NCBI GenBank assembly: GCA_025024175.1
Contig: QCXZ01000001.1
Coordinates: forward strand, 9,424,001 to 9,488,000
Source of the DNA: Rhyzopertha dominica
Taxonomy: Eukaryota > Arthropoda > Insecta > Coleoptera > Bostrichidae
Reading direction: 5' to 3'
DNA length: 64,000 nt
The notes beneath the pieces were generated by a model. That model did no database searches and was not told the origin of the DNA. It was given only the letters and a program-made list of their open reading frames with translations. Below, piece by piece: positions 56,633 through 64,000 of this stretch (position 1 is its first letter; each line of letters begins with the position of its first letter). Made by a program: the position numbers and the translations under genes.

Positions 56633-57462
56633 TTTCTACAAACAACAATCCAATAATTACATTCAGATTACAAAAATGGAACAACATGTTACTTACAAAA
56701 TTGAGGTTCAACTAGGCAGCTCTATTATATAGGAAATCAATCTTTGGAAATTTAAATTTAACAAGTATATGCTAGATGTATTTCGCATATATCAGAATAC
56801 TAAATTTTTTTACAATACAATGACTAGAAAAAATATATAAGGTGACATATACGTCGTAATCAAATTCACAAACCACTTATATTTTGCTTTTGAATTTTGA
56901 TTCATATGACGTCACACAAAACGTACAAGATGTGCTCTAGCAGAACATGCAACAAACAATAGCTATAACATAAATTGGGATAGTGTCAAAATTTTAGAAA
57001 AAGAACAGAAAACTAATAAAAGACTCATTTTGGAGATGTACCAAATTAATAAAGCTAATAACATTATTAATACAAAATCGGATACACAAAATTTAAGTAA
57101 TATATAAACCTATTTGTTATCGACAGAAATTTTACAGAAGTAATAAAACCTAAATTCAAGTAGTTATTGGCGATCCCTTTTAAAATAATATGAATCAAAA
57201 TTCAAAAGCATAATATAAGTGGTTTGTGAATTTGATTACGACGTATATGTCACATTATATATTTTTTCTAGTCATTGTGTTGTAAAAGAATTTTGCATTC
57301 TGATATATGCGAAATACATCTAGCATATACTAGTTAACTTTAAATTTCCAAAGATTGATTTCCTAAATAATAGAGCTGCCTAGTTAAACCTCAATTTTGT
57401 AAGTAACATGTTGTTCCATTTTTGTAATCTTAATGTAATTATTGGATTGTTGTTTGTAGAAA

Positions 57463-57502
57463 GCCCTGACGAAGACTGCAATAAAGCAGTCGAAAGGTCG
57501 GC
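57463..57502 (+). ncRNA. Hammerhead ribozyme motif, right arm of PLE 3
   Basis: Plus strand: GCC, CTGACGA, A, GACTGC, AATAAA, GCAGTC, GAAA, GG, TC, GGC. It differs from the left-arm copy by one base in the minimal stem III loop (GG against GC). The core and stem II are complete. Confidence 0.78.
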
Positions 57503-57556
57503 AAAAATAAAGAGTATTCCTTGATTTTTACCACCAGGTCGAATTCCCCCAAGAAA

Positions 57557-57996
57557 TCTTACCTTTATAGTGACATTAGACGACCACAAAGAATTTTATT
57601 TAATATTATGAATAATACACACAAAATATTTTATATTAAGTCCAAACGGTTTGGAGTATTTGCCGAAGTCTTTCCTCGTGATGCTACGCTACGGTATTGT
57701 GTATCTATTATCCTTGACGTCCATTTATTGTTGAAATGCTAGCGAATTAGAAATCTTGTAATTGAAACACAAGTGGTTTTTACTTCAAAAATGTAATAAT
57801 AATAGCAAAAAACAACTGTTTACTGCAACTAATTATCACTACTTTAAATTCATCCCCTGAAAATGCTTTTACAGCGTACCATTATACGTCACTATAAAAT
57901 AGATCTGCGATTAAAAAAATTGTAATCAATAGCAAAGATTAAAGAATAATATTATCCATAAGTAGTTGCTTTGTACTCAACGATTGTTTAGTTAAA
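57557..57996. other. Region without recognisable gene
   Basis: AT-rich; no feature recognised. Confidence 0.45.
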
Positions 57997-58222
57997 ATAC
58001 AACAAGATAATATTTTCTCCGAAAGATCGCTGTTTCTTGAAAACACTGACAAAAAATTATGAAACTGAAGTTTCGATTACATCTGTAGTAATTGTCAAAG
58101 ACGAAGAACCCCAAAATTTGCCTGACACAAGTTCAAACAAAATTTTGAAAATTTTGTTTGAACTACAGAACAGTCTAATAATTTTTTGTCAGTGTTTTCA
58201 AGAGACAATATTATCTTTTATT
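57997..58222. repeat. Foldback element with nested palindrome
   Basis: CTTGAAAACACTGACAAAAA (from 58036, 25 bases in all) has an exact inverse at 58178-58202. Outside it AGATAATATT pairs with AATATTATCT, interrupted by about 18 extra bases on the left. At the centre a 33-base perfect palindrome (58131-58163, arms of 16 with a single central G) starts GTTCAAACAAAATTTT. It looks like a MITE or foldback element. The open frame 58037-58261 is a product of the symmetry, not a gene. Confidence 0.75.
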
Positions 58223-60252
58223 ATGGACGCTGAAAGCATTCACCCTCGTATAATATTATAGTCAGCACGAAAAAATAATAATAAATCACAAAATCATATA
58301 TGGGTTGTGAACTATATTTAAAGCAAACACCGTTAGATAAATAAATGTTTCTAATTTTTTTTTAATTTCACTTAATTGCATAAAGCAAAATTTGTATTTA
58401 TGTTTGAGTATAACGCTGGAAAATGTGAATAATAAGTTCATAATTTTAAACAACAAATAGAAATATATATCTGTATTTATTACAAATACTGCTGAAAATG
58501 TTGCCGTCACCCTATAAACATAATGCACTCATGGTAGCGAGAACTGCTATTGAGTTAAATAAATATATAGGCCAAAGACGTAGTTCTTCAAAGGCCCTCT
58601 TAGTGTCTTGTATTTACTACTCTAGCGTTTCATGCGGTATTTGAAAAACAAAAACCGTCAAAAAAGTGATAAATCAATTTTCCCCGCGTTATCGCGCTAT
58701 AGTGACATGCTGATTCTCATCTGGCTAATGACGGATGTTATTACGGTTGAAAATACCATCACAACTTATATGGCACTCTTCAGTCTAAATAATGTTCCTA
58801 CCAAAATTGTTATGATTGCGAGCATTTTCTGAGTGTCAATTGCAAAACGGGGTTCGTCTTTCAGAGTCACTGGGATATAACTGATATATTATTTTAAGCT
58901 GAAGAGTATTCAATAAGTTATTACCACGTTTGTTATTGGGGCAAAGTACTGAGAGACTATTTGCTCCCGTCCTAATCGCACACGTTTTATAGTTCTCTAG
59001 GTTTTTGTAGTTTTTCTGGTAGCTCACATTAAGAGTGCTTTTATAATTAGAAATGTTTTTATTTTTTTTTTGGATGCATAAACTTAGACGTATCTGTGAG
59101 TTAAAATGCAGTTTTTTTTTTGTCTCACGTGTATGGGTTTTCATTTTACCGAATAAAATAGAAAAATTACACTTAATCCTGCATAAAACTGTAAACATCC
59201 TAGAAAGTGTCTTATAAGGATTTTTAACAGAACCAACCAATAATTCACATTCAACTGTAAGTTCTACGCTGCCAACAACATGGGAAAAGTACGCAAAACA
59301 AAATAACTAGCTAAATTAGTTAAAGTCTTAATGAAAGTAAATCACTTCACCGAGTTGCCAACTTTCTTTTCGCAAACAACATCATCAGTTCACCAGTGCA
59401 GGAACACGAATTAAATTAATTCACCCTGCAATTTATAAAACAAACAATTTGCACGGCGGGCTTCACAAATAGCTGTACCTGCAGGTAATTTTGCGTCGCC
59501 CCGAGTATTCTAAACTTTACATCCTGGAAAGCCTGCTGCTCTCTGTGCTCTTGCACAATCCAAACGCGGGCAGATGTAGATTAGCTCCAATTCGTACCGG
59601 TTTTAGGATATTACTCTCGCATGAGGAACTGTCCAACAGACTTTGCTCCCAAGTTATATGACTGATGCGTGTATACGTTCTCTTTGCCTAGGGGCTGTGC
59701 TATATTTGCTAATATGCGATATTTGAATACGATGGTGGCGCAACTGGAACGCTTCTTGGAGTGTTGCAGGGTTCTGTAGATTAATGGACTGTCTGTTATT
59801 ACTTCATAGACGGAAGAAGTCCTTTAAAAGAATTTTGTGCATTACGTTTCTAATGTTTGACCTTCTACAGTTCTCTAGAAGTTTTTTTGTTGTAGACCAG
59901 AGTATTGTCCTGTCTCTAAAACTGTTAATTGCACATGTTCTGAAAAATTACCATAAACCATTTTATTTTAAATCCTTCAGATATACATTAATAAACAATT
60001 AGTAATGGTAGTCGATAATTTCGTGTATGCTATTTCAAAAACCAGTTTTGAATAATGTAGATATCATTTATTGCGCTTAAAGTCTTTGCAAAATACCACT
60101 TGTTTTGACAACCTCTTTCACAAGAAATCTAACTTTTATGCGCAACAGCAACATGAGCTGCCGGTTATTTCCACAACTGTTAAGAAAAACCTATTGAAAT
60201 GCTTTATAAATGCCCCATTGCAAGAATATTAAGGAAACACTGCGACTAAGTT
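58223..60252. other. Region without recognisable gene
   Basis: AT-rich without a recognisable gene. A minus-strand frame of 134 codons (58836-59240) lies in low-complexity, lysine-rich sequence and has no motif. 59440-59760 is GC-richer and has no coding frame. Confidence 0.45.
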
Positions 60253-60870
60253 CTGAGAATAAATATCCATCATATTTGAATCGATTACTCACATATGCTC
60301 TTAAAAAATTGCTATATTTGAAAATGGTGGGAGGATGAAGTGTCGTCCTGTTAAATAGAAGCTGCTGGTGTTAAAGATACCTACTCAAAATGGATGGAAG
60401 TGAAGGTGGAAAAAATATCACAACTTATATTTGGCAATCTTTCGAAGAAATCTTCAATGAAACCCGTGCTGCACCGATGCACTGTTCTCGAGAACGAACA
60501 TCCAACAGCAGCTCAAACATGCAACGAAATTAATGCGAAATCAAACAGTCTCGTAACAACTACAGTTAACAGGTTCTTTCATCTAACATTGCACGATCTA
60601 CAGAAATTTATAATATACTTAAGCGGGTCGCATTCCATCAGAAAATTATTTAAGCTGGGCAAGCTTGATGAACGCTCATGATTCTAAGACCGAGACAATT
60701 GTACATTGCGCGGCTGCTATGTGTATTGAATTTCTTTTTTTGTGACTATTCTCAACATTAGGCGCAACATTAGCAGCTTGTGAAGCTACGAAGTAAGAAA
60801 CGAGCTTTTCTTGTCCGTCTATCATCGGTAGCGTTGTACTATAAAGGGAAAGGTAGGTTTCTGTTGTATT
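60253..60870 (+). repeat. Dispersed repeat, copy B
   Basis: Plus-strand copy of the repeat also found at 22373-22804 and (inverted) 51700-52440. It continues beyond copy A with GACAATTGTACATTGCGC, GCTGCTATGTGTATTG and later ATCGGTAGCGTT and AGGTTTCTGT, which match copy C. The 95-codon frame 60394-60681 is not kept in the other copies, so it is not a gene. Confidence 0.8.
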
Positions 60871-60985
60871 AGTTTTGCTCTCATACAGCTTTATCGATGT
60901 TGAGACAAAATTATATTTAGGTCATTTGTTAGATTCTGTTGATAATTTCTTTCGAACCGTGGTCCCTCTTTCTCTTCAAATGTTT

Positions 60986-61006
60986 TTTCGCGGGCAGCAT
61001 CTTCAG
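60986..61006 (-). ncRNA. Possible decayed hammerhead motif of PLE 4
   Basis: Minus strand: CTGAAGA, TGCTGCCCGC, GAAAA, shortly after the end of the PLE 4 protein. Core boxes are present, but stem II has at most two pairs left. Weak on its own; the position is what supports it. Confidence 0.35.
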
Positions 61007-61720
61007 TGATGCTCAGGTTTGGTTGATGAAATCTCAACTGTTGGCTGAAGGCTTCCGTGGTTGTTGTCGATGAGATGTTGTTTTCCGGGCTGCTTCCAAC
61101 GTTGTTTGTTTGGTGTTGACGTTTCGATACTTATGTTGGTGTGTTCCTCAGAAATAACTCTGAAACTGAAGTGTCCTAGTCTACTCTGGTATTTATACCC
61201 GTCCGGTGCAGTCAAGTGTTGTGACGCATAACCGATTTTCAGATTCCACGATTTCGATGGCGTCCTTGTACAATCCCGCCCAGAATCTCGCTTCCCTTGA
61301 CAGCATCAGTGTCTCTTCGAATTTGATGATGTGGCCAGTCTCCATTTGGTGGTCTGTCACGGTCGACCTGTCATATTGCCGGTCCCTGGTGTCCCTGTTG
61401 TGTTCCTTGATTCTTGTGGTGACGTGCCTTTCGGTTTGGCCGATGTAAACCTTTCCACAGCTGCATGGGATGCTATGCACATCCGCTGTTTGTAGCTCCT
61501 CATTTGCCGAACGATATTTCGGAAAAGCATTAGCTATGCTTTCGGGGCGTTGAAAATTGAGTTTATCTTTTCAACAACCGTCCGATCTTATCAGTACACC
61601 CACTGACGAAGGGCAAGTATGCTTCAGCGATATGCTCTTCAGCTTCCTTCCTTTGTGGTTGCATGTTGATAGCCTTTTAATGTGTGCATTAGGATACTCT
61701 TTCTTCTGTAGTGCTCTGTG
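61007..61720 (-). mobile_element. Penelope-like element 4, linker and GIY-YIG endonuclease
   Basis: From 61720 downward: LQKKEYPNAHIKRLSTCNHK (linker), LKHTCPSSVGVLIRSDGC, LNFQRPESIANAFPKYRSAN, then the well kept endonuclease 61480-61193: HSIPCSCGKVYIGQTERHVT, IKEHNRDTRDRQYDRSTVTD and the H-x-x-x-x-H block with MLSREARFWAGLYKDAIEIV. The C-terminal tail continues after a frame shift with KQRWKQPGKQHLIDNNHGSL. The preceding RT is not seen, so the copy is 5' truncated. This PLE subgroup has the CSCGK-YIGQT form of the motif, unlike PLE 1, 2 and 5, so it is a different family. Confidence 0.88.
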
Positions 61721-62750
61721 TTGATGTTCTGATTCCTCTTCCAGTTGGTCTAGTTGTTATTATTATGGAGATGGTCTTGTTGACTCCGTTGTTCGCCATT
61801 CGTCTGATTCGTTTAGTTTATTTTTTTTTAAGTAAAGTCCTGGTCTCAAGTATCCATTCAAAAATTACAAGGGGTGAAAATGTACAATAACTGGTGATAT
61901 CATTGTATATTAGACAAGTTTTTTTGCATCAGCAATATCAAAGGTTGCCCCGTGCTCCTGACTTGTTACATGCAGATTGATGGCGAATGAAAGAATGAAA
62001 ACCGACGATTTCAACCGTTAAGTTTGTTGAAAATCATCCAGTATTGCAGTCACCAACCATAAGGCTAATAAAGAACACAAAGATATATCATCAGTAAATA
62101 CAATTCGTATTCGCGCAAAGAGTCTCAGTTGATGGTTAAATGTATTTCACGTTTCTACGAAACCCTGTTGATTGGTCCAAACCAGAATTTTTATGCTACA
62201 CCCTAACTCTCAAACTACGGAATTATCTGGTCGTTCTAGACACTGAAGTCACCCCACTTGGCAATACCGCACCGCTGTCACCGTGCATTTCAGCATAAAT
62301 CTTATACGCCGGTGTTATTTCGACGTATAGCGAGTGCTTCCGATAAGCTATCAACTGCAAATTGCACGGATATATGGTTTTTATGGGGTTGTTCCGGACG
62401 AAACAAAACCGGAGTATTCATCATTCTTTATCAGTAACACAGTGCAACATAGATCCTGGGACTACTTCCTTGTGGGGAGGGGTGATTTAAAGGAACTGCT
62501 ATTGGAAGATATTAGAGGTTGAGGGGGACACGCTAGACAGTCATGAAACTTTAGGGGGGTGGGCAGTTCAATTCGGGAACTAACAGGGAAAACAATAATT
62601 GAGATGAAAATAATTCTTTCTTTCTTGGTCTATCGATGTTCCAAATTTTTATCTTTTTATTCTTGTAGCTCTTCAAAATAGCTTCTTGTGTGTGCAATCT
62701 TTAACATTTGATTAATATTTTTTCAGCATGATTGTTTTTTTTTTAATTTG
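61721..62750. other. Region without recognisable gene
   Basis: No element is recognised. A plus-strand frame at 62334-62522 (MLPISYQLQIARIYGFYGVV to a stop) has varied composition and sits in a GC-richer patch, but I know no match and see no splice sites. Confidence 0.4.
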
Positions 62751-62797
62751 TGGTCTAGTCGTGCGAGTACAGTGAGTCCGGTATTGGTTCGAAGCCC
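62751..62797 (+). repeat. tRNA-like A and B boxes, possible SINE head
   Basis: TGGTCTAGTCG (62751-62761) fits an RNA polymerase III A box, and GGTTCGAAGCC (62786-62796) fits a B box with one mismatch, at a 35-base start-to-start distance. The sequence between (AGTACAGTGAGTCCGG) is like that of tRNA-derived SINE heads. No body or tail is identified. Confidence 0.45.
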
Positions 62798-62867
62798 AAC
62801 TGATAAATTTTAACCACCTACCTTGATGGAACTAGGTTTTCTATTTTGCCACCATGGCGTTTTTTCC

Positions 62868-63290
62868 AGTGATGGGCGCGTAGAATACGTCATGTAGATT
62901 ACGCTATTGTCTACGCGTAAACTATGTAATATTCTACTTTGAAATTCTACTGTAGAAAATAGCATTGTGTAGATAATCAGAAATTTAGAAATATTTAGTT
63001 TTTTAATGGTGTCTATTACCACTACTGCTCTAAACGTGGTAAATGTCTAAACAGCAATAACATATTTGGTCATACCTTAGGGCCAAAAGACCCGACTAAG
63101 CAAGACAAGCGTGCTGTGAAAAGCACTTTGAAGCCCTCAGTCGGTCAAATGGACTCCTTAATGACTGTAAACTGTGATTTTATGTTCTTTCTTCTCTGTA
63201 AACAGAAATTTCATAAGCTACTCATGTTCTTGTTCATGTTCATGTTCTACACAAGCAGTTCTTATTGCTGAACTAGATACATTGATCTAA
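62868..63290 (-). repeat. Dispersed repeat, inverted copy of 34.6-35.1 kb
   Basis: Reads in the opposite direction to 34637-35060, with shared blocks listed there, and keeps a better version of AGCACGCTTG and TCGGGTCTT. No transposase is next to it. If it is a Mutator-type end, this copy is a solo end or a non-autonomous element. Confidence 0.65.
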
Positions 63291-63739
63291 AGAAGCAACT
63301 AACTATGACCAACTAGTTGTGTTGTACTAAAAAAATTATTTGGAAAAAATCAGCTTGTAACTGCGGTACCGAATTTGATAGTGTATTATGAAAACAACTT
63401 AATATAGTTGTGGAAGGAAAGATGTCGTAAACATATGCTTTGTCTTTTGTGTTTCTAAGAATTAAAAAAACCGTTTGTATACACTGACTACTTACTGAAA
63501 CATGATATGCAAGTTTGTAATATAATATTTACATTTGCACCTATTTATTGTCTCATACATATTAAAATAATAAGTTAAGAAAACAAAAATGTGGTAGCTG
63601 TGTTGCAACTTTCATATTTTGTCATTAATTTGTCTAAAATCAAAACTTCAAATTCCAAATAACATTATACATAAATGGATCGTATTTTGCATGTTTCATT
63701 TGGCCCCTTATTATAAACCGCATTTTCAGTAACGTTCAA

Positions 63740-63850
63740 CCACATGTTGTTATACCTATGTACCATTGTAAATGTTTATAGAAGCCCTGACGAAGATTTC
63801 AAATAAAAATCGAAAGCTCGGCAAAGAAAGAAGAGTAAACACTATTTTAA
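63740..63850 (+). mobile_element. PLE terminal repeat fragment
   Basis: The sequence around the hammerhead motif at 63784-63822 is laid out like the PLE 3 right arm: TTTATAGAAGCCCTGACGAA then the motif, then AAGAAAG-AGAGTAAACACT and a GGTCGATTTC block near 63869, similar to GGTCGAATTCC in PLE 3. No protein remnant is seen before it. Confidence 0.6.
63784..63822 (+). ncRNA. Hammerhead ribozyme motif
   Basis: GCC, CTGACGA, A, GATTT with loop CAAATAA and AAATC (stem II), GAAA, GC, TC, GGC. The core is the same as in PLE 3, but stem II is made of different bases that still pair (GATTT/AAATC against GACTGC/GCAGTC). Confidence 0.75.
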
Positions 63851-64000
63851 CATAAGAGGTCGATTTCTACTTATTTGCGAAGACCTTAATACAATAAAAT
63901 GCGACGGCTATGTCCATTTAACGTATTAGATATAGAAAACTATAAAATTTTAAGAAATTTGACACATGGAGAAGCCAACAAAACAGGGAAATTAGAATCA

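Larger units (their letters stand above)
56526..57556 (+). mobile_element. Penelope-like element 3, stub between inverted arms
   Basis: The middle (56931-57107) is the C-terminal end of a Penelope-like endonuclease: ALAEHATNNSYNINWDSVKI, LEKEQKTNKRLILEMYQINK, then TKSDTQNLSNI and a stop. On either side lie arms of about 370 bases that are inverse copies: 56526-56905 on the left and 57186-57556 on the right. The right arm is the 3' terminal repeat in normal orientation, the left arm the same repeat inverted. Both carry a hammerhead motif. Inverted terminal repeats of this kind are a known feature of this group. RT and most of the endonuclease are missing, so the copy is strongly truncated, with only its last 60 codons left. 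Confidence 0.85.

Noticed and set aside
58836..59240. 134-codon minus-strand frame
   Set aside because: Lysine- and asparagine-rich, contains runs from poly-A/T tracts, no domain and no conserved neighbours.
60394..60681. 95-codon frame in repeat copy B
   Set aside because: The frame is broken in copies A and C, so it is a by-product of the repeat.
1..64000. CRISPR arrays, operons, rRNA or canonical tRNA genes
   Set aside because: None seen. The sequence is eukaryotic in character; the only polymerase III-like signals are the degenerate ones listed.

Overview
This is nuclear DNA of an animal, almost certainly an insect. It is AT-rich, has no bacterial-style gene packing, and carries the transposon mix usual for arthropods: Penelope-like elements, several LINE clades, a FLYWCH/Mutator-type transposase, a DDE transposase of the Tc1/mariner-IS630 type, gypsy-like remnants and TA-flanked elements ending in CAGGGTGTCC. 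I cannot fix the order or species. No complete host gene is visible. The host coding signals I can point to are one 59-bp candidate exon near 2.1 kb and two small unidentified reading frames near 31.6 kb and 34 kb. Almost everything else recognisable is a dead or dying mobile element.

Layout. 0-5 kb: mostly anonymous DNA, the candidate exon (2105-2163), a LINE tail on the minus strand (3.4-3.7 kb) and a decayed tandem repeat (5.0-5.4 kb). 5.6-6.65 kb: Penelope-like element (PLE) 1. 7.9-10.8 kb: a LINE with an OTU-like domain upstream of endonuclease and reverse transcriptase; a second, tail-only copy lies at 38.9-39.8 kb. 12.1-13.0 kb: a CR1/jockey-type LINE piece. 14.9-18.4 kb: PLE 2, interrupted by about 1.7 kb and ending in a decayed hammerhead-like motif, followed by an R1/I-type LINE tail. 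22.2-23.8 kb: TIR elements and copy A of a three-copy repeat. 27.0-29.3 kb: a broken DDE transposase split by a 1.09-kb element that itself contains a tRNA-like hairpin. 34.6-36.2 kb: a FLYWCH/MULE remnant. 37.8-38.7 kb: a gypsy-type gag-RT/RNase H remnant.

The centrepiece is 43.2-51.5 kb, a three-level nest. A minus-strand PLE (PLE 5) is split inside its GIY-YIG endonuclease by an LTR element with two 887-bp repeats (43528-44414 and 48935-49821), TG...CA ends and a 4-bp target duplication ACCT. Nearly all of that element's interior is a CR1/jockey-type LINE full of stops. The two LTRs agree at every unambiguous base I compared, yet the LINE inside is dead, which suggests that the LTR element moved with the dead LINE already on board.

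51.7-64 kb holds the other two copies of the dispersed repeat (C and B), a minus-strand LINE whose RT is broken by an (AT)n tract, PLE 3 (a C-terminal stub between two large inverted arms, each with a hammerhead ribozyme motif), a foldback hairpin, PLE 4, and a third intact-looking hammerhead motif at the right edge. The recurring theme is Penelope-like elements and their hammerhead-type RNA motifs: at least five elements and seven candidate motifs in varied states of decay, three of them with a full core and stem II covariation.
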